The notes under the pieces are model-generated. The model worked only from the letters and a program-made list of their open reading frames with translations. It did no database searches and had not been told where the DNA came from. A stretch of DNA of 64,000 nucleotides from Chamaecrista fasciculata (Eukaryota > Streptophyta > Magnoliopsida > Fabales > Fabaceae): assembly GCA_003254925.1 (NCBI GenBank), contig QANZ01023381.1:145106-209105 (forward strand), read 5' to 3'. This document shows positions 1-13,435 of the stretch, piece after piece. Each line of letters begins with the position of its first letter. Within the stretch, counting starts at the first letter, position 1. The position numbers were made by a program, and so were the translations under genes.

Positions 1-1219
1 TATTAACTTCCTCTTTTAGCACAAATTTCGAGGCAATCATTACTCATACTACTTTTTTAACACCAAAACCCAAAAAAAAATAACCACTCCTTTATCCTCC
101 TTTATTTTTACCATTTTTACCCCTATACAAATTTAAAATACCAATACAATTATTTCAACCCACCACAATCATTACATACCCTTTAAAATAATTTCACATC
201 ATAATTCCTCCTTTATCTCTCATTTTTCCAAACAACATTTATTAAAAACCTCCTTTATAACACAAATTCTTTACCTCTCCTTTATTACCTCCCTCATTCC
301 TTTATCCTCCTTTAACTTAACCTCCCCATCCAAACGCACCCTGAGAAAAGTGAAAACTTTATTTTGAATTTTGAATCTAGTTAATATTCTTTTTCATTTT
401 TTCTCCTCCCCATTTTCCAAACAAATCTTATTTAAGTTGACACGTGGAGATATATATGTGCATGACGCATATAAATCATAGTGTACATGTATTAAGCACG
501 AAGAAGTGCTAGCAAATAATGGAACACTAGGGAAGTGTATTAAGAATTAAGCATAAACTAGCTACTTGTGAGGTGTGTATATAAATAATAAAGATCATTA
601 ATTTAGTGTTAATTAAACAGAGTATTGTCAATGATTTGCTAGTTGATGAGGATTAATCAAACGTGAGATTTAATTCCTGGGAGCACTTGTGGGAGAATAA
701 AGAAAAGTTAAGATTGAATCATTTGAGTGGTGAAGAAGCAAAGTACATGTGTATAATTTAAGATCCAAGATCAAATTAAATTCCCTATAATTTATTTTTT
801 GTTTGTAGTCGACAAGTACTCTACATGAAAGGAAGGTATGATACGATCATGAAGTCAATTATTAGGGCATAAATAATAGTAGTTATTAGTCTATTGCCAC
901 GCTAACTTGAGTGCATGTGAGAGCACGTACAAGTCGGTATGTTTGGTTTGATGTAATATACAATTAAAAGTTGGATAGATGCATGTAAAATTGCATAGAT
1001 GCATGTAAAAATTGCCACTTGTCAAATGTTTACCGGAAAACGTCGTAGCAAACATATAAAGAAATTTTACAATAATTGAACACAAAAATTAGTAACTAAA
1101 ACCAATTCCCAAAATATTTTTTTTGACGTAGTCTTTAAAATACATTCACGTGAATAAATAATATTTTTTTAAAAAGAGAAGTACGGTGGAAGTTATTGTT
1201 AAGTTACTAATTTTTTAAG
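1..1219. other. AT-rich intergenic DNA, no gene seen
   Basis: No coding region with gene-like composition is visible on either strand. The first 350 bases are a C/T-rich, low-complexity stretch with repeated 'cctcctttat'-like words. The short open frame on the minus strand near 0.9-1.1 kb has no recognisable content. Confidence 0.6.
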
Positions 1220-1592
1220 GGCAAAAATATTAATTTCGTCCCTAAACTTTACATTAACTGTTAATTTCGTTCTTAATTATTTTCTACAGTCAATTTCATC
1301 CTCAATGTTTCACATTTTTGTCAGTTTTATCATTTGCTCTTACTTTAAACAAATATTAACAACATAATTTATGTGGTTAATGATATATAATGTAAAATTG
1401 ATTAAAAAAAAACTCAAATTCTAATTCAGATTAAAAAATATGATGCAGTTTGTCATTAATTTATTAAAAAAAGTTAGTCAAATGATAAAATTGACCGGAA
1501 TGTAAAACATTGAGGACAAAATTGACAAAAAAAAAATGAGGACTAAATTGACAATTAGTGAAAAGTTTGGGGATAAAATTTGCAATTTTGCC
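1220..1592. mobile_element. Foldback (Mutator-like) MITE
   Basis: The left end reads GGCAAAAATATTAATTTCG and the right end is an imperfect inverted copy finishing in GCAATTTTGCC. The arms carry the 'gtccctaaac' / 'gaggacaaaattgac' words typical of plant foldback elements. The flanks TTTTTTAAG (1211-1219) and TTTTTTATG (1593-1601) match at 8 of 9 positions, which suits the 9-bp target duplication of Mutator-like elements, although T-rich flanks make this weak. It encodes nothing, so it is non-autonomous. Confidence 0.6.
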
Positions 1593-2092
1593 TTTTTTAT
1601 GGTTAATTGTAGATGGATCTGTTGTCTTTAATTAGGGTTTGACAAGAAAATTAAAACCCCTTTTTCTTAAACAGTTAACAGCCTCGTTAATTCTCCAACC
1701 AGAAATGCAATCTTGCTTAGTGACTTACCAGAAACTTGAAAAGCAGACCTTCTCTTGGTTGAATTTGCCTTCAATTGAATCACGTTCTCATCTCATTTAC
1801 TACGAGCCCATTGCCAAACCCAAAACCGAAAAGATCGTTGAATAAAGGCCTTCTAAATTTGTTGTAAATTTGTAATCCACCCAACTGGCGCATTACAGTA
1901 AATGCAAATAAATTTGATAAACTGCCTCTAAAACCAATTTCAGTATTGCAACTCAACATTAAATCTGGATTCTGGGGCACTGAAAAGTGAAATTATCTCA
2001 TCAAGCTGCATTTCCTCTTGATAGCCTAAAATTTGTCGTTTTCGTTGGGAATTAGACTACTAGCTTCGCCCATTATCGAGAGGGATACTTAG

Positions 2093-5000
2093 ATGCTAAG
2101 ACATCACGCTCTCATGGCAACACCACCGCGGATTTTATCGATTACCCGAAGAATTTTTTCGGCTGCTTTGAAATTTGAAAATGGGGTTTCCATGGTTCAA
2201 GGAGCTTCCAGAGGAATCGGCCTTGAATTTGTGAGATTTTGCTTCTTGTCGGGTTATTTATTATTTTTTTTTTGGGAATTTGGTTTATGGCCTTTTCTTT
2301 TGCTTGCGTTGCGTTGTAGAGCTGGGACTTTTTTCTTCAGCATTTCGATGATTTAGTTTTTTTTTTATCATTTGTTTTTCTTTCACTCTTTCTGTTGTTA
2401 GTATTTCACTCTTCAAGACATGCAAAGATAAATTGACGATCACTGAATAACCACTTCAAGTTACAATTGCATCAAGAGTTATCTGTTAATTTGAACTAAA
2501 AAAAAAGAGTTATCTGTTAACAATTAGTTTTTTGAAGAAGGAGAAATGAAAATGAGGCCACATTTTCGTTCTTAGTATCTAGGATAATTGGTTAAAAAAA
2601 AGAAAGAAAGAAGGTGGGTGGAGACACATGCCTGCGACTTTATCTGTCTCTATGTATTTCAGCAAAGACACTGGTGTTAACAATGTTTAGTCTTTAGAGC
2701 CAACACAATCCGTGATCTCTGATTCTGTGCACATGATGATTGGTATCTTGTGTGTAGCTAATTTTGTAGCAGGATATAGGATGCAAATTTGTTGAGTTAC
2801 TATAGTACATGAACCCTGTTTTGTTTTCCCCTCATCTCTGTGAAAACGCTCTTGCACACTATTAACCTAGATACTAAAAAGAGTAATAATAACTACAAAT
2901 GAACAACGGTTCTTGTAACATGAAAGTTTAGCATCAATAAACTGATTGGTAAAGGTCCATGTAGAAGTAGAACTTTGTCTTTCCTTTAATCATTTGCGGC
3001 CTGGATATAATTGGAAGTTATTAGTATAAGCTATCAAGTATTTCCACATGGGGTTTTGTTTTCTGCTTGCTCAATTTTGAAATCTAGTTCGTGTCAAGGT
3101 TGTGTAATGTTTACAGAATCATACAAAGCCTGAAGGTTGATGAAATCAGTCTTAATCTGATTAGCTATTCGTAGGTGACCATTGTAAGACCTTGGTTTTT
3201 GAAAAATGAACTAAATGGTATGATAGAAAGTAGAACCATGTTACACTGTTTAATCTAGAGAATAAAGGTCAAAAGCTGTTATAAGCAAATATCTCTTCTA
3301 AGAAAATTTCCCAATTGTTTCACTCAGTTATAGTAATTATTCTCAAGGAAGATGACAAGTCTTTTGTTGTAGTCATGGAGCTCAGCACTAAATTATGATC
3401 ACTGTATTTTTGTACTGTTTAATTTGTTTCATCCTTTTACTAATTCGGTTAAGCAGTTTATTTCTATTCAAGGAATTGTTTGAGTAATGGATTGAATAAA
3501 AAAGAACAGAGTTTTTTTAGTCTTAACCTTGCTTTCAGTTACTTCTTGATACAGGTTAAACAGCTACTAGAGAATGATGATAAAGGGCATGTCGTTGCAA
3601 CTTGCCGAAATCCTAATGGGTCAATTGGACTCACCAATCTGAAAGATAAATTTGCTGAACGTTTAAGAATTTTACCCTTGGATGTAACTGTCGAAAGCTC
3701 AATTGAGGTATTGCTTTGTCTTTTATTCTACTCCTCTCTCTGTCATTTACTAATAAAATACAGAGGCATGTCTTCAGACACCAAATGGGGGCCTGATAAT
3801 CATTTTGGTTCTTCCTCTGCCTCTATCTTGTTTACATTAGTTAGTAACTTGGTATTAGTATAAGCAATATACCATCCAGTTGGCTTTGATTTAGAATTGA
3901 GATGTAGTCGGTTTTTAATTAAGCTTACTCTTTTCTGGTAAGAATTAAGATGGTCTAATTATCTATATCAACTATCTTCCCAAATTTTGGATTAACTTTT
4001 TAACCATTAAAGGTTCTTTTCTGTTTTCACACTTTTTGAAGTTACTCGGGTTGAGTTCCTAATGCCTTGTACGTAAGCAAGTGAATACAGATAAAAGATA
4101 TATTTTCAAACAAAAAGCTGTTTTAAATTTGGGAAGAAAATGATTAAATTCATAATGTTCTCTTTCTTCTGTTGGCATTAAGATGATTCACTACTTAAAT
4201 AGGCTGTTAACATTTGTGTATGATTTGTTATGCTTTAGATGACTGCAAACTCAATAAAGGAGAGATATGGCCATCTAAACCTTCTCATTAATGCATCTGG
4301 AATTCTTTCTATACCAGAAGTTTTGCAACCAGGTAAAGATTTTACATTTAATTTATGTGCTGAGCCACACCAAGCGAAGTAAAAACTAAAAGGGGAATCT
4401 ATGTGAGAAAAGTAAGATCTTGATGTATTATTTTGAAGTGTGAACTAAAGCCATAATATTGTCTTGTTTGACATTTTCTTCCTAACTGAGGTGAGACAGT
4501 TGATTAGATTAAATTTTCTTTTGTCCTTTACAGAAACAACATTGAGCAAGGTGGAGAAGTCATCTTTGATGCTTGCTTATGAGGTTAATGCCGTGGGTCC
4601 TATCTTAGTAATTAAGGTAATATCCTTTTAATTTTCATTATCAAACTATAAAAAATTAAGATGGCACCTCTTTGTCTTGCTGTTAATTACCAGAAACTAG
4701 GACTAGTATGCTTTTGTTTTGGTGCGGGGACTGTGTAGAAGAAGAAGAAGAATAAAAAACTGTAATCTCATAGATTTTATAAATTTTCGAAATATACGTC
4801 AACAAATTTGTTAAGTTCTCGCTCTAGTGGCTATTGGGTCTTACTGGAACAGATGGATATGTTATTTCATTTTTGTGATTACTGGTGGACGTTAATATTA
4901 TCTTCTATGAACAGATTATTTTACATATTTTACTTGCTCTGTAAGAATATGGGCATAAAGCCATCACTAAGGTTCTCAAAAATTTAAAATCATGCTTATT

Positions 5001-8000
5001 TGCATGTAACTTAAATTATTGAGACATTCATATTTTTATTTCACATGGTCAAATAATTGTGTGCATGTCTTTTTTATAGCAATTGATGATGCCTCCTATA
5101 GGCTATATATGTCACTTCACTTATTAAATTGTCAATGTCAGAAGACATACTCATTTAATGTGATAGACGATAAGTGATACTGACAAGTCATGTCAGTTTG
5201 ACAGACATTTTAAGGCAAACAAATATATGTAAATAGTTTCAAGTGGTTTGCAAGAACTGTGACGAGACCAAAAATCATTATAGCTTTTCACTCATTATAC
5301 AACATCTTTCTTACTTTTATAGTACTCTGTTTTATTAGGTTTCTAGGATTAGTTTCCCTATTTGCAGAACAAAGTCCACAATTTTAGTATTTTTGTTGGG
5401 GTAGGACTCAGTAGGAGAGAAGACCTAATCCCTTCCTCAAAATGGATTGGTCTGTTAACCAATGATTAGTTCTTCTGTTCTACTTTTACCATTAAACTAA
5501 CTGGAAAAGCCCTTGTCTGGTAATCCTAACCAATTAAACTATAACCTCTGCTGTCTTACATCAGCCTGTCAAAAAGAAACCTCTCCCTATGATGATACTT
5601 AACAAGAAAGTGAAAATAAGAGTTCCATGAAATACATCACATTTATTCAAGAATCCATATTTTCGTATCTAAGTCATTACTCTACATATTTACAGATAAC
5701 ACATACATATCTGATTCAAACTAAGTGATCAGATTATACAAATATCGCTTTCATTTTGTGTCAACTTACAATGTGGGTTTTCATTTACTGTTTGACTAAT
5801 AGATTGAGTCCCTGCTTTCTAGCTAATTATTCATCTGTTAAAAATTGTATATTCCATTGTATGGTTAGTTCTGTGGGAGAATACCAGTTGTCAAGCCAAT
5901 GATAAGCTGTCAAATAGCATTACTGTGATATTGAAAGAGCTTTTAGAACAAACTTCTAGTATAACCGAGTAACATACCTCCCAATTAGAAATATCTTAGG
6001 AAGGAAGCAAACCATGGGTATCAGGGGTAGCCTGACCTGGCTTGAGAAGATTAGAAGAATCTAGATGCGGTGGGGGAAACATGGCGGCTATCATTCGTCT
6101 AAATATCAAGAAGTTAGTTATGGGAATGGGAACTAAGGAGGGGATTGAGGGCAGATAGCAGGTAGGCCAAAATTGTGAGAAGTTTAATTCTGGATTATTT
6201 TGAGAAGAAGGCTCTAATTCTGTATATTCATGGAGAAAAATTTCTGGTTCCCAACACAAATACGTGATTTCTATTAATTTCTCTTTCTTACCATATTATT
6301 GTTTGCTCAGATTTTTCTTTTTTTTTTTTTTGCGACTGATCCGCTTAGATTAGGATCCGGGAATGATGTAGTTTGAAAAACCCTTCTCATTTGCACCAGC
6401 CAATAGCTACGTTACTAAACTAGTTAAAGGAACGTGGACTCAAGCCCTTATGACACATCAATTTATTTCATACTTTTGCAATCCATGCATAGCACTGATT
6501 CTCTGAGAGGCAGATAGAAACTGAGATATAAATTGAGACTGAAATGCAGGCTATATTGAATGTATAACAGCAGAAATACAGCCCTTACAAAAGAGACAAT
6601 GAACTAAATCAGTCCTCAAGCAACAAACACACAAATATGCACAAGAATATCCAATAAAGCAGTAACATAGGCTGGCCTTCGAGAGGCCAGTTCTGTCCCC
6701 TAGTGCAGCCTACATAAGGCATGCGCACTCCCAGCACCTCTCACTTTTCCTCCACTACTATGTCAGAAATGGTTATGCCTTGTGTCTCTCCCTTCTCCGT
6801 ACAGCCCAGACTTGCTTTCTTTCTTCTCTGATACAACTCTAAATCCCTCCGATGCAAGCCCAGTGGTGTTAGGCACATCCTCTTTCTCTTTCCCTTTCTC
6901 CCATCTCTTATAAGTCTTTAACTCAGTAATTGGACTAATCCCATCAGAGGCACATGCTGAACTTTGTTTCAATATACACTGAAGTAGCACCAGGATAAAA
7001 TATCAGTAATTAGTTAAGGATAATGCCGACCAACTGCTATTACATTTATGGCTATAAAAATATATGAGAATGAAATCGGTATCCAACTCTTCATTTGTGT
7101 CGGTATCGATTTTTATGTCTCTGTAAAGGGTATGCATTCATGATGACTAACCTGTGGGACTCTGCCAAAACCAAAGAATAATGGTGTTGCATTCTTATTT
7201 TAATAATTTACTCGACTCCCTTCAGAAGTCTGTTGAATTGTTTTCCTTTGTTATTTTATTTTAGTTCTTAAATTTCTTAAGTTTTGGAGAAAAAATATAA
7301 CAAAATATTATTGCTGTTTCTCTATCTAATATTTTTTTTGAATTTCTTTAATTTTTTTTCTTTTTCATTCCATGAATAGATGTGTTTTGATTTTCTTTTT
7401 TCCTGTGAATATTGAACCAGCACATGTGGCCTCTCCTAAAAGTTGGAGGAGGCTTTGGGACTGAAAGAAGTGTTGCAGTTGTGGCTAGTTTGAGTGCAAG
7501 GGTAGGATCTATTGGGGACAACCATCTTGGGGGTTGGCACTCTTATCGAGCTTCGAAGACTGCTCTTAATCAGCGTATAACACTTTTCGTATAGTCTGTT
7601 ATGGAGATTAAAATGTCTCAAATGCAATTAATACCCATAATCATTGTTTGGTTTCTTTATGATTATTTCACAATTGACTAGCATCACACTTCTCTCTCTT
7701 GAAGGTACTTTCATATGATTTGTTAGATTTCTAAGATTAACTCAACAATAAAGTTTTAAATATAATATTTTTGGCCATGGGTAGAAAACTGTAGTAGCTA
7801 TAAGTAAATACGGGTACTTTTATAAGGGTCTCATATTCTAACGGTTCTTCAATGTTTTAACGGTTTTATGAGTAAGAGTAATACTAATAACATAGACAAC
7901 TAAAGTTTATTAGGGAAGTCACCACTAGCACATATGTACCAGAAGATGCCAGACTATTTATCAAACCGATTATCTACTATGCCAGTAGTAACTCTTTACT

Positions 8001-9046
8001 TTGATATTTTTTGCCTGTAACAGTAGCACTACCATACCACCAAAGCCTTATCCCACTAGGTGGGGTCGGCTATATGGAACAACTGATGTTGATCCATACG
8101 AGAGACACGACAAATGTTTTACGTTGGCTGTCGCTTGCCTAACACAACCCTCCTCTTTTAACGGGCTTGGGACCATCAGTGTAAGCATAAGCAAACACAG
8201 GCAGAGTTGCCTGTAACAGTAGCACTACTCTAAAAAATATATTATCAAATTCTCTTAAAAGCATGCTGAAGTTTTATCTTATTCAATCTTCCATGACTCG
8301 GTCATTTGTTCAGGCACTTTTGATATGCACGCATCTGCCTTGTATTTAAAATTTGGTTCTGATGTATTACCAGATTGATACATAGCTTGTATTCTTCCTT
8401 TACTTTGGCTATCATATTCCATCTTTGTGAATGAAACATATGGTGCTTAGCAAACACAGTTTAGTAATTTCCTTGATCAGTGCTGTACTGGGATGAGATC
8501 TCTATGGGTATTCTTCATTGGTGTAGTCTATCAATAATTGATTGTATCTAACAAATGTGCAACTTACAGGAAAAAGATGAAAACATCAATAAAATGTCTC
8601 CCTTTCTTCCCTTCTCTTCTAATTGCTTTAGTTAAATTGTCCGAGCATGGTGCGTGTTGGACAACAGAATATACATACTTGTCGAAGTTTATTAGAGAAC
8701 ATGATAGCAAGTATAACCAACCAATTTCAGTTAAATTTTGTCCAAATTGAAGTTGTAGTATATGTTAAAGCAAACCTGTGTGACATTTTTTTTTCCTCAA
8801 TACTTTTCAGTGACAAAGACAATCTCAGTGGAACTTGCAAGAAAGAAGGATCCAATTGCATGCATCTTATTGCATCCAGGGACAGTGGACACAGATCTTT
8901 CTAGGCCGTATCAAAGAAATGTTCCCCAAGACAAGCTCTTCACCAAAGAGTTCTCAGCAGGAAAGCTCTTAGGTATCATTAACAATGTGAAGAGGCAAGA
9001 TAATGGAAAGTTCTTTGCTTGGGACGGTCAAGAAATTCCTTGGTAA
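2093..9046 (+). CDS. Short-chain dehydrogenase/reductase, C-factor-like (6 exons)
   Basis: Exons by eye: 2093-2230, 3555-3707, 4239-4332, 4534-4616, 7421-7574, 8811-9046; all introns are GT..AG and the joined frame is 285 aa. It is a classical SDR with a Rossmann fold. The cofactor motif GASRGIG is at residues 37-43, the structural N-A-S-G at 115-118, a likely catalytic Ser at 181, and YRASK (Tyr198, Lys202) completes the active site. The LLHPGTVDTDLSRP region and the C-terminal FFAWDGQEIPW tail are characteristic of the plant C-factor-like branch (Arabidopsis At4g20760 as I recall it). The first ~28 residues are rich in Arg/Ser/Ala with no acidic residue before Glu29, which suggests an organelle transit peptide; Met8 (2114) is an alternative start. 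The substrate is unknown. Intron 4 (2.8 kb) and intron 5 hold transposon-derived DNA. Confidence 0.9.
5990..7010. mobile_element. Possible retroelement remnant inside SDR intron 4
   Basis: This part of intron 4 is less AT-rich than its surroundings. It has two modest minus-strand open frames (5996-6259 and 6763-6990) and a T-tract at 6318-6331. The minus-strand frames look more protein-like in codon use than random intron sequence, but I do not recognise a domain, and I see no LTR pair or target duplication. The call rests on composition alone. Confidence 0.3.
8033..8206 (+). mobile_element. SINE-like retroposon with perfect 22-bp target duplication
   Basis: A 174-bp insert in SDR intron 5 is bounded by identical 22-bp copies at 8011-8032 and 8207-8228 (starting TTGCCTGTAACAG). 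Its body contains 'cttatcccactaggtggggtcggctat' and a 3' part with 'aacgggcttgggacc', words I associate with a 3' domain shared by many angiosperm SINE families. No A-tail is evident at the 3' end. The duplication proves insertion; the family name is inference. Confidence 0.8.
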
Positions 9047-11080
9047 TACTTTCAGAGAATGCATAAGTTATTATGCACTCGGCGAAGCATCAAAACGAAC
9101 AATTGAACATCCTGCAAATTAGTTTTCTCCACGGTTTCAAAAGTTAGCCACCATTACTCTGTGGCAAAGCAACTATAAACTATTGCATGAGTCATGCTTT
9201 AAAATGCCATAATAGAGTTATATACGTATGTAATAAAAAGTTTCAGGAATTGTTTATCCATATAATTACTACCTTTAAAGGAAGACTGTGTCGAATCTTT
9301 ATCATCATGTGGTGTGTCATTTGATAAGCTTCGTGAAAGCGCATGTGGGTCATTCTAATCTCATGGCGGATCGCAATTATTCATTAAATAATTATGTCAA
9401 TTATTATGTTATCTTCCCTCCTTTATAACAACTAGGCTGATGGTTTTCTTCAAGACATTTGGGATTTATACACACACTTCGTTTATTTGCCATGTGAAAT
9501 TTTGTCAGCATTTCTCAGTACATTTATAGTTTTTTTTTTTTATGATCACAAGACATCTATCATTTTTACTGTTTAAGCAATGATTAATTCTTGTTGAGTT
9601 AGAAGTTTTATAATCAAAAGTAAAACTTTCTTAATAAGAATGTCTCTATCAAGACTCAAATATGAGATTTCAGGACAGAAATCGATGTACTTCCTATTCT
9701 AACTAATCACTTGTTGGTGTACATTTCTAATATTACCAAAATAATTAGTTGCTCTATGAATGATTCCTTAATACTTATGCACACAAACAGTGGAGTTTTT
9801 TTTTTGGCCGAAACAAAGTAGTTGAGTGGCACATTAAAGAAAGTATTAAATATCTTATATTACAAAGAGTCTACTAATAACAAAAGGATTTTCTTAATAA
9901 AGTGACAAGTCTCAATTCAAATTTTTACTAAGAGATATGTTTGCATTTAGTGTCTAATCATATCTTGTGCATGATTACCTGTAGTTAATCATGCAAGAAA
10001 AAAAAAGTAACAAAATGTAATTGGTTTTGGAAGATTGCATAGTGTAATTAAGATAAGATGCATGTAATGGTGTTGAAAAAAGCAGATTGAAGAGATAAGC
10101 ATGGGCAGTGGTTTCTTGCTCTCTTTCTGGTTCCTTTAATGGTGGCAGACATATATAGCTACTGACTGAGTGTACTCAATAAGCTTCCTATATATATATT
10201 CTATGCCAACAACCCTAATTGGTGTTTTAATTGATTCCCACAAAGTGGCAAGAAAGCTGAAGGGAGAAAAGATATAAAGGTTTCTTTTCATTGAATGGGG
10301 AATCATCTCTTGTATTTGCTGTTTGAAGAATTTTTCCAAATAATAGTAACTATATATATACATAAAGTGGTCTGGACCATATATCCCCACATGGAGGGAA
10401 CTATATATATATATAATAAACCATTTCTCAACGATATCTTTACACAGAAGACTTTGGTGTCAAAAAAAGGAAATAAAAGAAAAGCTTAGTATTCCAATGG
10501 AATCTGACAATTAATAGCTGCTCTGTGATTGAAGGACTCTAACCAGTGAGATTTTGGTCAACGAATTTGCAGTCACAGCAACAGAATAGTACAATTGTGA
10601 AACCTCCTCACAGGTCACAGATCATTAATACCGATAACGATTAGCATAAATTCAATTCATTGAAGGGAATGATAATCTGTAATTTTACTTCTTTCAATAT
10701 CGCATCCAACTTTTTAGCCAAAGTCAAAAAAGGCAGTGTACAATGACAATGACTGCAACACAAAATTGGACACTTGCGTTGTCAAATTAAACTATTGCTA
10801 TGACCAGGAAAAAAAAACCTATGGTTTATCAGCGATATTTATTTTTTGGTGATTAAATTAATTACAAACTCCTCAGTGGCGTCATAATCAGCAAGAAAAG
10901 TGACGTAGATTTATTTTATTGTTATAATGAGTTCCATAGAAAAATGAGAAGAGTAAGACGTAACGTAAGTCATATATATTATTTATTTTGTGCTGAAAAC
11001 TATAATTCAATTTATTTTAAAATATATGACATCCTTGTTATTTTTCAAATTAAACGTCACTTATTATTTTTTTTTAAAAA
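9047..11080. other. SDR 3' flank and AT-rich intergenic DNA
   Basis: The first ~250 bases presumably contain the SDR 3'UTR, with A/T-rich signals around 9200-9240. No further gene, RNA gene or clear mobile element is visible. The short open frames near 10.1-10.5 kb are built from (TA)n-rich sequence. Confidence 0.5.
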
Positions 11081-11262
11081 AAGTTTAGATAAGTTGAGTT
11101 TAAGGATTCACTAAAGTCAGAGCATACTTCCAAATTTTATGAATATTTATTAAAGTATTTATAAATAGCCTACCAATAAATTTCTCAAATCGATAATGAA
11201 AATCGAATTTACAACTTTGTGGATTATGAATCGACTCGTTACTAATTGAGTCAACTTTTTTA
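11081..11262 (-). mobile_element. Degenerate copy of the tRNA-derived SINE family
   Basis: The reverse complement aligns along its length with the SINE at 21191-21391. It starts with a 'ttgactcaattagtaacgag' box-A-like segment, then 'gttgtaaattcgatttt' at the box-B position, and ends in 'atctaaacttttttt'. CpG and other sites are heavily mutated, so it is an old copy. No clean target duplication was seen. Confidence 0.65.
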
Positions 11263-13435
11263 AAAAGTGGTTCGCATACACGTTTGTTGTGTTAAATTTA
11301 TTTATCATTTTCAAATGTTTTTATGCAATTTACAAAACCTTAAAAATTGATTGTTCATTTATAATGGATGACTAAAGCAAACTTGGGTTGATTGATCATC
11401 ACTTCTTCCATGATGGTCGGCAAATATGATTGGTCCTAATTCCTAATGATAATCTTGTACTTGTAGGTATTGTGTGTTTATTTCACTGGTAGCATTAGGG
11501 AAAAATGCGTTTATGAAATATAATAGTTATTAATTATAATTAATGGCATGACATAAAATGTGATGACATTGAATGGTGGATAGATAAAAGGGAGAGATAC
11601 CTATTAATTAAATTTATAGGTTATTGTTCACCAAAAAAAAATTATGAGTTATAATAAAATTATGATAATGAAATAGTTCATTGATAATTTTTTTAATGTT
11701 ATCCTTAAAAATATACACACATGATTAAAGGTATAAAGGTAAGATTGTAATCTTATAAAGATAAAACTATACTTTAAAATATTTGAGCGATTTATTTTTA
11801 TCATCGACCTTCAATTTGAAGGGGCATGCGCAAAAATCTAAAGAAGAAAAAAAAAAGAAGAGATTTTTAAATAGTTAAAAAGAATTATAGAGGCCATCTT
11901 TTACCAGTTTATTTCATCTTAATAAAATCTCTCAAACACGTGTTAAGCTCATTTAAGTCATTTCATTTGATTCTTCAGGACCTCCATCCGAACATAGTTA
12001 TCAAAATTTCAATTTTTTTTATATTGTCATTACATGAAAGAAGAAAAAGAATATATGACTGTTTTTTTTCCCCATATTCACCTGATTTTCCAAATTTGCC
12101 TCGATAAGTGAATACATTGTAAGAAAGTATGATGAGTTAGATTTTCACAATACTTTTTTAACAATTACGCCATGTAATCTTCTTTTAATGATTAAATTGA
12201 TATAAAAATTTAAAATAAAGAAAATGAATGATGAAGGAAAATGAATACATATTTTTGAATAGTTTTTTTTAACATAATTGAGAGTGAAATTAAAATTATG
12301 TTGAACAATGAATCAATGAGTAAATTGAAGGTGTGTGTGCCTTAAATTCATGGATCACATGTGCATATATATAGTAATAACCAGAGACAGTTGTCCTTAG
12401 ATGATGAGTGAGGGCTTTATCAAAATCTATTCTAAGTATTATTAAAATGAAATTACAAAAATTAGAATAATTTACTGGTTAATCATTTAGAAAATCTCAG
12501 AGATTAGTTTAATAAATAATTAATTATAGAAGAGAAGAATAATATGTTGGAAAGAATATAATAAGAACATGATGCAATAATAAAATAGTGTACATTAATC
12601 AAAACAAAAGGAAGTAAACCAATGAATGTGAGACACATGAATAAGAAAATAATGGAATGTTGCAAGTTTGAGACTAATATGATCAGTGCATTGTGAATAC
12701 CATCTTCACGTGGAAGTCGGTTACTTCATATCTGGGAATATATGTAATCAAAAGCTCAAGAGGTTCATGTCTTTATTTTATTTTATATTTTTTCTTATTT
12801 TTATTTATTTAAAAAAGCATAAGATACAAATAAAAATTCCAATTCCCCAATAATAATTTGCTACACGACAATTACATTTCAAATGCAAACACATCACACT
12901 ATTTACACCTATCCGGCGTATTTCCGGTATTTATGCTTTGCTTCTCTAATTACAATACTACCCTCACATTTTCACAAAATTGTGAAACTTTTTTTTTTCT
13001 CTCAGTTAAGTTTATAAAAGGTTTGTCTTAATCATCTAAATTTTACTTTCTATATTTCTGGTAAAAATAAAGAGAAAAAAAAAATAAAAAATGTGATTTT
13101 TATATATTTATTATTTTTTTCATAAGAAATATTTTAAAGATATTTTACCTTGGCAATTTTCTAACAAGAGCTTTGAGTTAAAAAAGAAAATAGATAAATT
13201 TTTTTGAATATTTACTTTAAAACATTAGCCATATAATAACATTCGAAAAGGAATTTAAAAAATGTTCTAATTGACAATACAATTTTCTTTTTGTCATATA
13301 CCTAAAAATAAAAGAAAGAAATAGATTTGTACTCTCCACAAATGTCAATTTGAGCTGTCTGTAATCCCACAAATTAAAGTGTACTGAAAACTACAAAGTT
13401 GGATTAGTGTAAATCTAACCTTGAGTTCACAATCT
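11263..13435. other. AT-rich intergenic DNA, no gene seen
   Basis: Long, A/T-dominated sequence with many homopolymer runs. No open frame of interest, RNA gene or clear inverted repeat was found. Confidence 0.5.
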
